64,000 nucleotides of DNA from Sulfurospirillum tamanense (lineage in GTDB: Bacteria > Campylobacterota > Campylobacteria > Campylobacterales > Campylobacteraceae). Location: NCBI RefSeq assembly GCF_016937535.1, contig NZ_JAFHKK010000013.1:1-64000 (forward strand). The letters are read 5' to 3'. The number at the start of each line of letters is the position of its first letter. The stretch's first letter is position 1. Below the pieces are notes generated by a model that was not told the origin of the DNA, made no database searches, and worked only from the letters and a program-made list of their open reading frames with translations. Below are positions 8,631 through 17,940 of the stretch, piece after piece. A program made the translations under genes and the position numbers.

Positions 8631-9821
8631 ATGGAACATCTTTTAACCAGTCGACGGATTTTACTGGGCGTCACAGGAAGCATTGCCGCTTACAAAAGCG
8701 TTGAACTTGCCCGCTTGCTCATCAAAGCCGGAGCCAGTGTGCGCGTCATTATGAGCGAAGAAGCCAAACGTTTTGTCACACCTTTAACCTTTGAAGCCAT
8801 CACAGGCGAGCGGGTTTTGCACGCAAAGAGCGAAGATTGGACAAACCAAGACAACCACATCCACGTCCACCGTTGGGCGGAACTTTTTTGCATCGCTCCG
8901 GCCACGGCCAACACCCTAAACAAACTCTCCCACGGCATTGCCGATGGGTTGTTACTGCAAACGGCTCTGGCGTGTCCTCATCCTCTTGTTTTTGCACCTG
9001 CGGCCAACACGCAGATGATAGAACACCCCGCCACACAAGCTTCTATTGCCTTGTTAGCGCAACGGGGAGCGAGCATTGTAGAACCAATTTCTAAACTCCT
9101 TGCCTGCCAAATTCATGGCAAAGGCGCCATGGCTGAACCTGAGACTATTTTTTGGTACATTGCCCAAGCGCTGCTTCAAACCCCTGCCCTCAAAGGCAAA
9201 AAAGTCCTTGTTACAGGCGGAGGTACCACCGAAGCTATTGACGCGGTGCGCTGTCTTAGCAACCACTCTAGTGGAAAAATGGCAGAAGCCCTTGCTCTTG
9301 CTCTTTTTCTCAAAGGCGCCAAACCTACCTTGCTTACCAGTGCTCCTGCTCACACGTTAAACGCTCCTTTTTCACGGATGAGTTACACCAATACGACCTC
9401 ACTTAAACATACCTTGTTTGAAATACTAAGTGCCCATGAAGCGCTCATAATGGCGGCGGCTGTGAGTGATTACCTTCCTAAAAACACCCTTGAGGGCAAA
9501 GCAAAAAAAAGCGATTTGGGCAGTACGTGGGAGTTGTCTTTAGTGCAAAATGAAGACATTTTAATCCAGGCAGCAGCGACTGGCATACGGTGCATTGGTT
9601 TTAAAGCAGAAACAGACGCTAAAAATGCCCATGCTAATGCACGCGCCATGCTTGAGGCTAAAAAACTTGATGGTGTGTGCTTAAATATTTTGGACGACAC
9701 GCTTACTTTTGGAGACGACCACACCCAACTGCACCTCTTAACACGCCACCAAGAAGTTACTTTCGAGCCCCTCAGCAAGCTTGAAGCTTCTTTAAAATTG
9801 GTCGAGGCCTGCTTTGCATGA
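8631..9821 (+). CDS. coaBC: Phosphopantothenoylcysteine decarboxylase/synthase
   Basis: A 396-residue bifunctional coenzyme A biosynthesis enzyme. The N-terminal CoaC flavoprotein domain has the nucleotide-like start LLGVTGSIAAYKS, the active-site histidine region HIHVHRWAEL, APAANTQM and the flexible-loop Cys in LLACQIHGKGAMAEP. The C-terminal CoaB domain begins near KKVLVTGGGTTEAIDAVRCL. It is 2 bases downstream of glmU and overlaps the next gene by 4 bases. Confidence 0.97.
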   Translation: MEHLLTSRRILLGVTGSIAAYKSVELARLLIKAGASVRVIMSEEAKRFVTPLTFEAITGERVLHAKSEDWTNQDNHIHVHRWAELFCIAPATANTLNKLSHGIADGLLLQTALACPHPLVFAPAANTQMIEHPATQASIALLAQRGASIVEPISKLLACQIHGKGAMAEPETIFWYIAQALLQTPALKGKKVLVTGGGTTEAIDAVRCLSNHSSGKMAEALALALFLKGAKPTLLTSAPAHTLNAPFSRMSYTNTTSLKHTLFEILSAHEALIMAAAVSDYLPKNTLEGKAKKSDLGSTWELSLVQNEDILIQAAATGIRCIGFKAETDAKNAHANARAMLEAKKLDGVCLNILDDTLTFGDDHTQLHLLTRHQEVTFEPLSKLEASLKLVEACFA

Positions 9822-10543
9822 ACCTTGCCCAATCCCTTACCCGCGCCCTAAAACACCACCACACCATCCATTTTAATGCCGCCCTCCCCATTAGCATTGA
9901 AGTGCTTGAAAAAGTGGGTTACGGCCGCTATAGACTCAAGGTGGGGCACAAAGAAATGACCACAAAAAGTCATAAAGAATTAGAAGCAAGGGCACGCTAT
10001 TGGGGGAATTTTACTGAGTCAAAAGAGGGAATTTTAACCATTAGTCACTTGCGTCCCAAGCCTCGCGTGCTTCAATCAGATGAACATCTTTTGGAAATGG
10101 AGTCTTTTGGATTTTTAACCCTTCTTCTTGAGTCCAAAGAGCCTTCTTTGGTTTTAAAACAGTGGTTATTAAATGAACTGTATCATGCGCAAAGCAAGGT
10201 CTTTTTTCACACTCTAACTTCCATGCTTTTGGCGCTCCATGAGGGCATTGTTCATTTGCCTTTGCGCATAGAGGGTCGCCAGTTTCTTCTTCAGTGGAGG
10301 GAGTATAAGAGTTTAAACGACACTTTGATAGACTTTTACCTTGCCTATGAAAACCTTGGCGCCCTAAGAGGAACACTAAACCCAATGAAACATACCCTTA
10401 GCCTTGAAACACTGTTTGAGCGTACGGCACTGTTTTTAAGCCACCACACTTCCACACTCCCTTACGCTATCACCTTTTCACTCAATGACACACTTGAACC
10501 TCTCTGGGAAGGCACCCATGCCTTACTTGATGTGAGAGGATAG
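9818..10543 (+). CDS. Conserved-looking protein of unknown function
   Basis: A 241-residue soluble protein without signal peptide, membrane segment or motif I can name. The N-terminal 80 residues look like a small beta-rich domain (GYGRYRLKVGHKEMTTKS); the rest is mostly helical. Its start overlaps the coaBC stop (ATGA) and it ends 4 bases before uppS, so it is embedded in a biosynthetic operon and is very likely expressed. No function can be assigned. Confidence 0.75.
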   Translation: MNLAQSLTRALKHHHTIHFNAALPISIEVLEKVGYGRYRLKVGHKEMTTKSHKELEARARYWGNFTESKEGILTISHLRPKPRVLQSDEHLLEMESFGFLTLLLESKEPSLVLKQWLLNELYHAQSKVFFHTLTSMLLALHEGIVHLPLRIEGRQFLLQWREYKSLNDTLIDFYLAYENLGALRGTLNPMKHTLSLETLFERTALFLSHHTSTLPYAITFSLNDTLEPLWEGTHALLDVRG

Positions 10544-10547
10544 CCCT

Positions 10548-11219
10548 ATGCATCCCTTATCACACCTAGCTATCATCATGGACGGAAATGGCCGTTGGGC
10601 GAACGAGCAAGGATTAACGCGCACCAAAGGACATGAAAAAGGGGCTGTAGTGGTACGCGAAGTCACGACTTATGCAGCCAAATACGAAATCAACAGACTC
10701 ACTCTTTATGCTTTTAGTACTGAAAATTGGAAACGTCCGCGCACTGAAGTGGATTTTTTAATGAAGCTTTTGGCACGCTTTCTAAAACAAGAGCTTCCCA
10801 CTCTTTTGGCGCACAATATTCGCTTTGATGTTATTGGCGACATGGGTCCATTTTCCCAATCCCTTAAAAAATCCATCGCGCACACCAAAGAAGCCACTGC
10901 CAACAACACGGGACTCACCCAGGTTCTCGCCCTCAATTACGGTGGTTTGGATGAGATTACACGCGCAGCACAGCGTCTTGTAGATGCTCATGCACCCATC
11001 ACAACCGCAACACTCGAAACCGCTCTTGATGATCCCACTCCTGTGGATTTGCTCATTCGCACGGGAGGTGAGATGCGTTTGTCTAATTTTCTTTTGTGGC
11101 AAGCAGCCTATGCAGAATTACGTTTTACGCCCACACTGTGGCCCGCCTTTACATGTAAAGAACTTGAAACTCTCATTAACTCCTACTATCAAAGCGTTCG
11201 TCGTTTTGGAGGACTTTAG
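10548..11219 (+). CDS. uppS: Undecaprenyl diphosphate synthase (isoprenyl transferase)
   Basis: A 223-residue cis-prenyltransferase making the lipid carrier for peptidoglycan. The N-terminal catalytic motif IIMDGNGRWA with its essential Asp is at about residues 9-18, and the C-terminal RTGGEMRLSNFLLWQAAYAEL block is the second family signature. Length is close to the usual 230-250. The palindrome at 11149-11158 encodes FTCK near the C terminus, outside the conserved blocks. Confidence 0.97.
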   Translation: MHPLSHLAIIMDGNGRWANEQGLTRTKGHEKGAVVVREVTTYAAKYEINRLTLYAFSTENWKRPRTEVDFLMKLLARFLKQELPTLLAHNIRFDVIGDMGPFSQSLKKSIAHTKEATANNTGLTQVLALNYGGLDEITRAAQRLVDAHAPITTATLETALDDPTPVDLLIRTGGEMRLSNFLLWQAAYAELRFTPTLWPAFTCKELETLINSYYQSVRRFGGL

Positions 11220-11220
11220 G

Positions 11221-11946
11221 ATGATTATAGGATTTATGGGACTGCTAGGTTTGTGCGTTGGGTCATTTTTAAACGTAGCGATTTATCGCCTTCCTGAGGG
11301 TAAAAGTGTTTTATTTCCAAGTTCCCATTGCCTTACATGTAAAACACCCCTACGGTGGTATCACAATGTTCCACTTCTTTCTTGGCTGTTTCTCCGGGCT
11401 AAATGCGCTACATGTAAAGCACCCATCAGCATCCAATACCCTCTTGTGGAACTTATATGTGCAGGGCTTTTTATCTTTGTAGCCCTTCGAGAACCTTTGG
11501 CAGAAGGGGTCTTTTTAGGACTTGTGTTTGCCTTGCTTTTTGCCCTTTCTCTCATTGACTTTCGCTACAAAGCTGTTCCTGATGGGCTCAGCTTTCCCGC
11601 CCTTGGCGTAGCACTCCTAAGCGGCAATGTATTGGTTTCTTTAGAACACGCGCTTATGTTTGCGGGCGGGTTTGCTTTATTGCGCATGGGTGTTTCCGCC
11701 TTTACCAAAAAAGAAGCGATGGGCGAAGCTGATATTCTTGTTGCCGCTATCATGGGTGCCATACTTGGAATCACCCTCGGGCTTGTGGCAATCTACTTGG
11801 CTGCCCTACTCGCGCTTTTTGCGTTTTATTTGCTCTCTAAAAAAGAGGTGGCTTTGCCGTTTATCCCTTTTTTATCTCTGGGGCTTTTTTTGACATACGT
11901 TTTTCAAACTCCCATTACAGGGCTCATTGAGGTTTATTATGGATAG
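11221..11946 (+). CDS. Prepilin peptidase (type IV leader peptidase)
   Basis: A 241-residue membrane aspartyl protease of the PilD/GspO family, cleaving and usually methylating type IV prepilin-like proteins. It has the N-terminal GSFLNVAIYRLP, a zinc-type cytoplasmic loop with CxxC pairs at C37/C40 and C62/C65, and two aspartate motifs, LIDFRYKAVPDG and GEADILVAA. ATG 11221 directly follows the uppS stop; an in-frame start at 10984 lies inside uppS. Both CxxC pairs take their second cysteine from copies of the ACATGT palindrome (11333-11342 and 11408-11417). It implies a type IV pilus or type II secretion/competence system elsewhere. Confidence 0.93.
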   Translation: MIIGFMGLLGLCVGSFLNVAIYRLPEGKSVLFPSSHCLTCKTPLRWYHNVPLLSWLFLRAKCATCKAPISIQYPLVELICAGLFIFVALREPLAEGVFLGLVFALLFALSLIDFRYKAVPDGLSFPALGVALLSGNVLVSLEHALMFAGGFALLRMGVSAFTKKEAMGEADILVAAIMGAILGITLGLVAIYLAALLALFAFYLLSKKEVALPFIPFLSLGLFLTYVFQTPITGLIEVYYG

Positions 11947-12973
11947 AATCAACCGTTATTTTTTAAGCCATTTTTTCTCCATGTTTGGCTCTTTGTTTGC
12001 TACGCTTTTTTTCATTATGTCAATTGTCTTTTTTATCCAAATTGCGCGGGTTACTTCGGTGATTGAAATCACCTTTTTAGAGCTAGGAAAACTTTATCTT
12101 TTTATGTTGCCTCAAATTTTACTCTTTACAATTCCCATCTCTTTTTTCATTGCCCTGGGGTTGATGCTTTTTAAGCTTTCCCGCGAAAATGAGACCATTG
12201 TTCTTTTTACACTCGGGTACTCGCCTAAAAAAATAGCGCGTTTTTTCTTTGTTTTGGCCACGCTGACTTCGTTGCTTTTACTGGCCAACGCTCTTGTATT
12301 TTTACCCATTTCTGGGCAATTAAATAAAAATTTTATTGATTACAAGCGCACCAATGCCAGTCTCACGCTCAAGGCTGCTGAATTTGGCCAACGCTTTTCC
12401 GATTGGCTTGTGTTTATCGAAGGAAAACACGAAAAAGATGGCGGCGATGAGTATGAGCATGTCGTTATGTATGCAACAGGCGATGCAACCACCAACGAGC
12501 GTCTTTTGCTTGCCGAACAAGGTAGAATCACCAACGTACAAGGTGAGCTGGTTCTCTCGCTTGATGCGGGGCGCGGCTATGAATTCTCTCCCGCACGCAT
12601 CCATGAACTTGTTTTTAATGAAATGTTTCTTCAAACTTATGGACGCGGTGATCTTTCTGAAGTGGTTTCGCTTGTAGAGTATTGGGCGGAAGCCAAGACC
12701 AACAAACGGCGTGCAGAGCGCATCTCTTTGGATATTCTTATTGCCCTTTTCCCTATGGCAACCGTTTTATTTGCGTTGAGCTTTGGAATTGTTACCTACC
12801 GTTACCAAAAAAAAGGGATTTATGGGGGAATTTTTCTTGTCTTATTTGTCTATTTTGCCCTTATTATGCTACTCAACAAAGCATTACCTTTATTGAGTAT
12901 TCCTTTGATTTTTGGCCTTTTTTTACTCTTTTCTTGGCTCTATTTTCAGCGAAAAATTTTACGGAGGTACTAG
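11939..12973 (+). CDS. LptF/LptG-family permease (YjgP/YjgQ)
   Basis: A 344-residue permease with three N-terminal membrane segments (about 9-40, 47-75, 95-115), a periplasmic beta domain, and three C-terminal segments. The loop FKLSRENETIVLFTLGYSPKKIARFF is the conserved coupling region of LptF/LptG, which extract LPS from the inner membrane with LptB. The position ahead of truA suggests LptF or LptG; I cannot tell which. ATG 11939 has a GAGG ribosome binding site and overlaps the previous stop; the alternative TTG at 11927 is less likely. Confidence 0.9.
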   Translation: MDRINRYFLSHFFSMFGSLFATLFFIMSIVFFIQIARVTSVIEITFLELGKLYLFMLPQILLFTIPISFFIALGLMLFKLSRENETIVLFTLGYSPKKIARFFFVLATLTSLLLLANALVFLPISGQLNKNFIDYKRTNASLTLKAAEFGQRFSDWLVFIEGKHEKDGGDEYEHVVMYATGDATTNERLLLAEQGRITNVQGELVLSLDAGRGYEFSPARIHELVFNEMFLQTYGRGDLSEVVSLVEYWAEAKTNKRRAERISLDILIALFPMATVLFALSFGIVTYRYQKKGIYGGIFLVLFVYFALIMLLNKALPLLSIPLIFGLFLLFSWLYFQRKILRRY

Positions 12974-13702
12974 TTGCGTGTGTTTTTGACCCTTGCTTAT
13001 GACGGGTCACGTTTTGGAGGCTTTCAACAACAAATCCATGACACCAACACGGTCATGAACCACCTTATTGCCTCACTAAAAAAACTCAATATCAACACTA
13101 CGCCTGCAGGTGCAGGACGCACAGACAAGGGCGTTCATGCCCTTGGTCAAGTAGTACATGTAGACTTACCCGAATTCTGGAGTGATGTGCATTTGCTACG
13201 CACGACACTCAATCAACACCTTGCGCCCTATATCTACATCAAACATATTACACCCGTAGAACACACTTTTCATGCACGCTATAGCGCTACAGCAAGACAA
13301 TACCGCTATCTTCTAAACCACGGTGTCTTTTCTCCTTTTTTAAGCCCTTACCATCTTTTTTACCCCACCAAGCCTTCACTTGAAAAGATTAATAAAGCCC
13401 TTGAATGTTTTGTGGGCACACATGATTTTTCACTATTTAAGAAAACAGGGAGTCCTACCACACATAATGTACGTACGCTTTTTGAAGCACATGCGTACAC
13501 ACATAAGCATTTAAGTGTATTTTCATTCAAGGGGAGTGGTTTTTTACGCTCTCAGGTACGCATGATGGTTGCTGCTGCGCTTGCTTATGAAAAGGGAGTG
13601 CTCTCAAAAGAGGATTTGCGCGCACAAATTGACAATGCACGCCAAGTCTTTACAGGGCTTGTCTCGCCCAATGGGCTTTATCTGACGCGCATTTACTATT
13701 GA
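12974..13702 (+). CDS. truA: tRNA pseudouridine(38-40) synthase TruA
   Basis: A 242-residue RNA-modifying enzyme with the catalytic Asp motif AGRTDKGVHALGQVVH and the N-terminal LAYDGSRFGGFQ. The start is TTG at 12974, supported by a strong ACGGAGG ribosome binding site 7 bases upstream and by alignment of the N terminus with the family. It abuts the LptF-like gene. Its last 7 bases overlap the convergent nagZ. Confidence 0.96.
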   Translation: MRVFLTLAYDGSRFGGFQQQIHDTNTVMNHLIASLKKLNINTTPAGAGRTDKGVHALGQVVHVDLPEFWSDVHLLRTTLNQHLAPYIYIKHITPVEHTFHARYSATARQYRYLLNHGVFSPFLSPYHLFYPTKPSLEKINKALECFVGTHDFSLFKKTGSPTTHNVRTLFEAHAYTHKHLSVFSFKGSGFLRSQVRMMVAAALAYEKGVLSKEDLRAQIDNARQVFTGLVSPNGLYLTRIYY

Positions 13703-14769
13703 GTCTGAAGGGTTTTTTTAAATTCCAAAATGCGCGCATAGGCCTCTTCGAGGGTTTGCAGCTTAATCTCGCCACGGTTTATAGCCTCATGTACACTCTT
13801 CGCAATGCGCTCTGGCACAGACATCCCTTGGGTATAAAAATCTGAAACAATCACAATATCCACACCTGCATTAATTGCATGAATGATGCGCTCTTCAAAG
13901 GAAAACCCTTGCGCAACTCCCTTCATTAGCATATCATCACTAATGACCACACCTTCAAATCCCATGCGTTCGCGCAAAATATCGGTAATAAGGATTTTTG
14001 AAAGAGAGGCAGGAAAATTTGGGTCAAATTGACGCAAATAAACGTGGGCTACCATGATGCTTTGTGCTTGGTTTGTTTGAATAAAATCATAATAAGGCCG
14101 AAGCTCATCAAAACTCCACGAACTAGTCACATCTGTGAGCGTGTTATGTGAATCTGTTGTGGCGCTACCATGTCCTGGGTAGTGTTTTAGTGCGGTGGCT
14201 ATGTTTTCGCGCGCAAAGGCTTGCGTAAACGCTTGTGCGTACAAACTTACCGTTGTGACGTGAGGGCTAAAACTACGCCCAATATCACCAATGATAGGAG
14301 AATGTGGATTTTCAATATCCACAACAGGGGCTAGGTTATAGTTGATGCCGTGCACTTTGAGTTGCTTGGCCATGTGGCCGTATAAAACACTGGCTTCTTC
14401 GAGACTCATTTGCGTGGCCACTTCTTTGGCAGAAACAAAGGTTTCAAATCCGTTATTGCTGTTTAGGCGGGCTACTTTTCCACCTTCTTGATCAACGGCT
14501 ATCAGAAGGGGTGTCCTCTTTGCGTTTGCTTGCAAGGTGCTCGTGAGTGTTTTTAACTGTTGTCCGTCTGCGATGTTGCGGCCAAGCAAAAGCACACCCC
14601 CAACACCCCCCTTTTCTATTGCCTCTAGCACAGGGATTATCTCTGTTGGCATTTGGCCCTCAAATCCCACCATGACCATTTGACCCACCATTGTTTTGAT
14701 GTTGGGAGCGGCAAAAACAAAGGAGTTAAGCAAGACCAACGAAAGGCTTACATGTAAAGCAATATTCAT
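13696..14769 (-). CDS. nagZ: Glycoside hydrolase family 3 beta-N-acetylhexosaminidase
   Basis: A 357-residue GH3 enzyme with an N-terminal signal-like segment (residues 1-20), the substrate-binding block VDQEGGKVARL, the catalytic-loop motif KHYPGHGSATTDSH and the nucleophile Asp region VISDDMLMKG. NagZ enzymes remove GlcNAc from peptidoglycan fragments. A signal peptide is unusual because enterobacterial NagZ is cytosolic, so this copy may act in the periplasm. The signal peptide contains LHVS from the palindrome at 14748-14757. It overlaps gpsA by 4 bases. Confidence 0.88.
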   Translation of the reverse strand: MNIALHVSLSLVLLNSFVFAAPNIKTMVGQMVMVGFEGQMPTEIIPVLEAIEKGGVGGVLLLGRNIADGQQLKTLTSTLQANAKRTPLLIAVDQEGGKVARLNSNNGFETFVSAKEVATQMSLEEASVLYGHMAKQLKVHGINYNLAPVVDIENPHSPIIGDIGRSFSPHVTTVSLYAQAFTQAFARENIATALKHYPGHGSATTDSHNTLTDVTSSWSFDELRPYYDFIQTNQAQSIMVAHVYLRQFDPNFPASLSKILITDILRERMGFEGVVISDDMLMKGVAQGFSFEERIIHAINAGVDIVIVSDFYTQGMSVPERIAKSVHEAINRGEIKLQTLEEAYARILEFKKTLQTQ

Positions 14770-15659
14770 CCGTTTTGACTCAACAAATCACGCAGGCTCT
14801 CAAGAGGAGGCTTACCCTCAAGCATATGTGCTACTTCTTTTGCAATAGGTGTATAGATACCCTCTTTTGTGCCCATAGAGACAATCGCTTTGGCGGTATA
14901 AACCCCTTCGGCCACTTCGCCTAATTCTTTGAGGATTTGTTCAAGCGGACGAAGGTGTGCTAGCCCCAATCCAACACGGTAATTACGCGAAAGGGTGCTA
15001 GAGGCGGTCAAAAACAGATCTCCCGCCCCGCTAAGACCTAAAAATGAAGACTCCTTAGCACCAAAATGCACCCCAAAACGGGCCATTTCAACAAGTCCTC
15101 TAGCGATCAAGCTTGCCCTTGCATTGTTACCAAGCTCCAAACCATCACAAATGCCGCTGGCTATAGCAATGACGTTTTTATACGCACCGCTCACTTCAGC
15201 CCCCACAACATCATCGTTTGTGTATGTCTTAATAAAAGAGGGAAAAAGCTTTTCATAGGTTTGCGCAAGGGATGTATTGTGAGAGCTAATTACTAGCGCC
15301 GTAGGAAGAGCACGCATGACTTCCGCAGCAAAAGAGGGGCCTGAAAGAAAAGCCAAACGGTTTTCGGGAAGGTGTTTAGCGAACATTTCATTTAAAAAAA
15401 TATGCTTTCTAACATCAATCCCTTTGGCTGCTACGAGGATACTTTGGCCTTTGTCTACAAAATTAGCCTCTAGCCACTCACCAACCACTTGTGCGGGCAA
15501 AGCAAAAACCAACAACGGACACGCCAACACTTCCTCAAGGGAGGCAAAGCCCTCTATGTGTTTAGGCGTACGAGAATAAAGGCGGCTCTTGTGGTTTTTT
15601 GAAAAAGCAAAGTGAAGCGCTTGTCCCCATTTGCCCCCGCCGATGATTCCTACTTCCAT
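14766..15659 (-). CDS. gpsA: NAD(P)-dependent glycerol-3-phosphate dehydrogenase
   Basis: A 297-residue enzyme making sn-glycerol-3-phosphate for phospholipids. The N-terminal Rossmann motif is GIIGGGKWGQALHFAF, followed by FLSGPSFAAEV and the catalytic Lys region GAYKNVIAIASGICDGL. It is slightly shorter than the usual 330 residues. It lies 3 bases downstream of gatB on the same strand and overlaps nagZ, so the three genes probably share a transcript. Confidence 0.95.
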   Translation of the reverse strand: MEVGIIGGGKWGQALHFAFSKNHKSRLYSRTPKHIEGFASLEEVLACPLLVFALPAQVVGEWLEANFVDKGQSILVAAKGIDVRKHIFLNEMFAKHLPENRLAFLSGPSFAAEVMRALPTALVISSHNTSLAQTYEKLFPSFIKTYTNDDVVGAEVSGAYKNVIAIASGICDGLELGNNARASLIARGLVEMARFGVHFGAKESSFLGLSGAGDLFLTASSTLSRNYRVGLGLAHLRPLEQILKELGEVAEGVYTAKAIVSMGTKEGIYTPIAKEVAHMLEGKPPLESLRDLLSQNG

Positions 15660-15662
15660 AAG

Positions 15663-17090
15663 TTACCCATTAAGCTTAGCTTGAAGTAGCGTGTTTACTT
15701 TAGCAGGGTTTGCTGTCCCCTTGCTTGCTTTCATAGCTTGCCCCACAAAAAAGCCAAAAAGCTTTTCTTTACCGCTTTTATATTCTGCTACCTTGTCCCC
15801 ATTGGCAGCAATAATCTCCTCGATAATCTCTAAAATTGCCCCATCGTCACTCATCTGCGTAAGGCCTAACGTTTCAATAGCTTCATCTACGCTAACTCTA
15901 TGGGCCATGAGATAATCCAACACCTCTTTGGCTGCTTTACCGCTAATGGTGCCATCTTCGATGCGCTTTACCAATGCACCAAGAGTGCCTGCATCCACAG
16001 GAGAGGTTTCAATGCTAAGCCCGTGGGTTAATCGCGCCAACAGCTCCACCGTAAGCCAAGTAACTGCATTTTTTGCCCCTGCGCCTTCTTTAACCATCGC
16101 TTCAAAATAGTGAGCCATTTCCACTGAGCCTGTAATGACTGCAGCATCGTACTCTTTAATGCCATATTCCTTAACCAAACGTGCCTTTTTTTCATCAGGT
16201 AATTCAGGGATTTTACTGCACTCCTCCATCATCGCTTCAGGAATAATCACCGGCAACAAATCAGGGTCTGGAAAATAGCGATACTCCGCGCTGTCTTCCT
16301 TGCCGCGCATACTACGTGTTACCCCCGTTTGCGTGTCAAAGAGGCGAGTCTCTTGCACGACTTCTTGCTCATATACTCCATCCTCCCATGCTTCGCGCTG
16401 TCTGGTGACTTCAAACTCAATGGCTTTTTGAATAAATTTAAACGAATTTAGGTTTTTAATTTCCACACGAGTATAAAGTTTAGAATCGCCCTTGGGGCGA
16501 ATAGAGACATTCGCATCACACCGAAAACTTCCTTCTTGCATGTTGGCATCACTAATGTCAAGATAGCGTAAAATCGCATGAAGCTTTTTCAGATACATCA
16601 CTGCTTCATCACTGCTGCGTAAATCTGGTTCACTTACAATCTCAAGCAGTGGTGTCCCAGCGCGGTTTAAATCCACATGACTCTCATTGCCATGATGAAT
16701 GTTTTTTCCTGCATCTTCTTCCAGGTGTGCACGCGTCACACCAATACGCTTTTGTGCTCCATCTTCAAAATCCAAAAAGATTTCACCTTTTTCGACAATA
16801 GGCACTTCAAATTGGCTAATTTGATACCCTTTTGGCAAATCAGGATAAAAATAGTTTTTTCGGTTAAAAATAGACGTTTTGTTAACGGTGGCGTTAATGG
16901 CTCTCCCAAAGCTGATAGACTTTTTTACCGCTTCTTTATTGAGCACTGGCAAGGCGCCAGGAAGACCCAGGCAAACCGTACATACGTTGGTATTGGGTGC
17001 ATCACCAAAACGCGTAGAACACGCACAGAATATTTTTGTTTTTGTATTAAGTTGGGCATGAACTTCTAGCCCGATAATGGTTTCAAACAT
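15663..17090 (-). CDS. gatB: Asp-tRNA(Asn)/Glu-tRNA(Gln) amidotransferase subunit B
   Basis: A 475-residue subunit of the GatCAB transamidase that makes Gln-tRNA and Asn-tRNA in bacteria lacking the matching synthetases. The N terminus ([22 protein letters not shown]) and the kinase-like core ([14 protein letters not shown]) fit well, and the C-terminal YqeY-like tail domain is present. I chose the ATG at 17090, preceded by AAGG; the longer reading frame to 17171 adds 27 residues not seen in the family. Confidence 0.97.
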   Translation of the reverse strand: MFETIIGLEVHAQLNTKTKIFCACSTRFGDAPNTNVCTVCLGLPGALPVLNKEAVKKSISFGRAINATVNKTSIFNRKNYFYPDLPKGYQISQFEVPIVEKGEIFLDFEDGAQKRIGVTRAHLEEDAGKNIHHGNESHVDLNRAGTPLLEIVSEPDLRSSDEAVMYLKKLHAILRYLDISDANMQEGSFRCDANVSIRPKGDSKLYTRVEIKNLNSFKFIQKAIEFEVTRQREAWEDGVYEQEVVQETRLFDTQTGVTRSMRGKEDSAEYRYFPDPDLLPVIIPEAMMEECSKIPELPDEKKARLVKEYGIKEYDAAVITGSVEMAHYFEAMVKEGAGAKNAVTWLTVELLARLTHGLSIETSPVDAGTLGALVKRIEDGTISGKAAKEVLDYLMAHRVSVDEAIETLGLTQMSDDGAILEIIEEIIAANGDKVAEYKSGKEKLFGFFVGQAMKASKGTANPAKVNTLLQAKLNG

Positions 17091-17098
17091 GGATGACC

Positions 17099-17671
17099 TT
17101 ACTGTGGATTGCATAAAGTATCGCAAAAGTACCGAATGGAGGCAAAGCCCGATGCGCCCGTTTGTGCACACAAGCGAACATGCTCGTTGGTTACGATGCC
17201 ACCAAGGGCGAATACATCAAGACTTAGTATACCGACTATTTCTTTTAGTTTCTCTAAACCAACAGGCGCGCCCTTTCCTGGGGAGGCAAAAATAGGGCTA
17301 AAAGTAATAGCATCTGCCCCTTGGGCTTGCGCATAAAGAGCCTCTTCTAGCGTATGCGTACTTACTATTACATGTAACCCAAGATGTTTGGCCTCTTGAA
17401 TGCAATGTTTAGCATCAGAGGGGAGATGTACCCCATCAGCACCCAAAACCGCGGCAAGCTTGAAGTCTTGATGCAGAAGCACTTTAATGCCTCTTTTTTG
17501 CACCAACGAAACAGTAGCAAGAGCCAAGGAGGCATAATTTGGCGTGCTTTTATCGCGCAAGCAAACAAAAGTAGGAGTGTGGTTCGCCAACACCTTTGTC
17601 AAAATTTTGCGTAAGCAATGGGGGTCTTGTGAATAAAAATGGGAATCAGTGATGAGATAAGAAGCGAACAT
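17099..17671 (-). CDS. ThiE/TenI-like thiamine phosphate synthase family protein
   Basis: A 190-residue TIM-barrel protein of the ThiE/TenI family. It shows [22 protein letters not shown] and the phosphate-binding [11 protein letters not shown], and a central [11 protein letters not shown] block. It is shorter than typical ThiE (about 210), and several pyrophosphate-binding residues are not obvious, so a TenI-like role cannot be excluded. thiL at 57.3 kb shows that thiamine phosphate metabolism exists. The palindrome at 17368-17377 encodes LHV. The 5' end overlaps the upstream small membrane protein gene by 26 bases. Confidence 0.8.
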   Translation of the reverse strand: MFASYLITDSHFYSQDPHCLRKILTKVLANHTPTFVCLRDKSTPNYASLALATVSLVQKRGIKVLLHQDFKLAAVLGADGVHLPSDAKHCIQEAKHLGLHVIVSTHTLEEALYAQAQGADAITFSPIFASPGKGAPVGLEKLKEIVGILSLDVFALGGIVTNEHVRLCAQTGASGFASIRYFCDTLCNPQ

Positions 17672-17930
17672 CTAACTTGGTGTTGATAGATTCGAGCAGT
17701 TGCGTGTGGCGTTTCATCTCTTCTAGTTTTTGCCTTTGCAGTAACGCAATTTCAAAAAAAATAACACACAAAAGACCTGGCAAAGCGGCAAGAAAAGAGA
17801 CCACAAACGCACTCAAAAGCCCGTAAGGGAAAAAAAGATAAAACCCCACACACGCCCCCACCAAAGCGAACGCCCAAGAGGCGCCCGCTAAGAATGTGGC
17901 TAGCGTGTCAAAAAAAGGCTTTGGATTCAA
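17646..17930 (-). CDS. Small membrane protein of unknown function
   Basis: A 94-residue protein with two hydrophobic segments (about 12-35 and 40-62) and a charged, probably coiled C-terminal tail ([22 protein letters not shown]). The start appears to be TTG at 17930, since no better codon is available; this is uncertain. It lies between atpB and the ThiE-like gene on the same strand, 10 bases after atpB. I do not recognise it. Confidence 0.6.
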   Translation of the reverse strand: MNPKPFFDTLATFLAGASWAFALVGACVGFYLFFPYGLLSAFVVSFLAALPGLLCVIFFEIALLQRQKLEEMKRHTQLLESINTKLDVRFLSHH

Positions 17931-17940
17931 AGGGGGGCCT

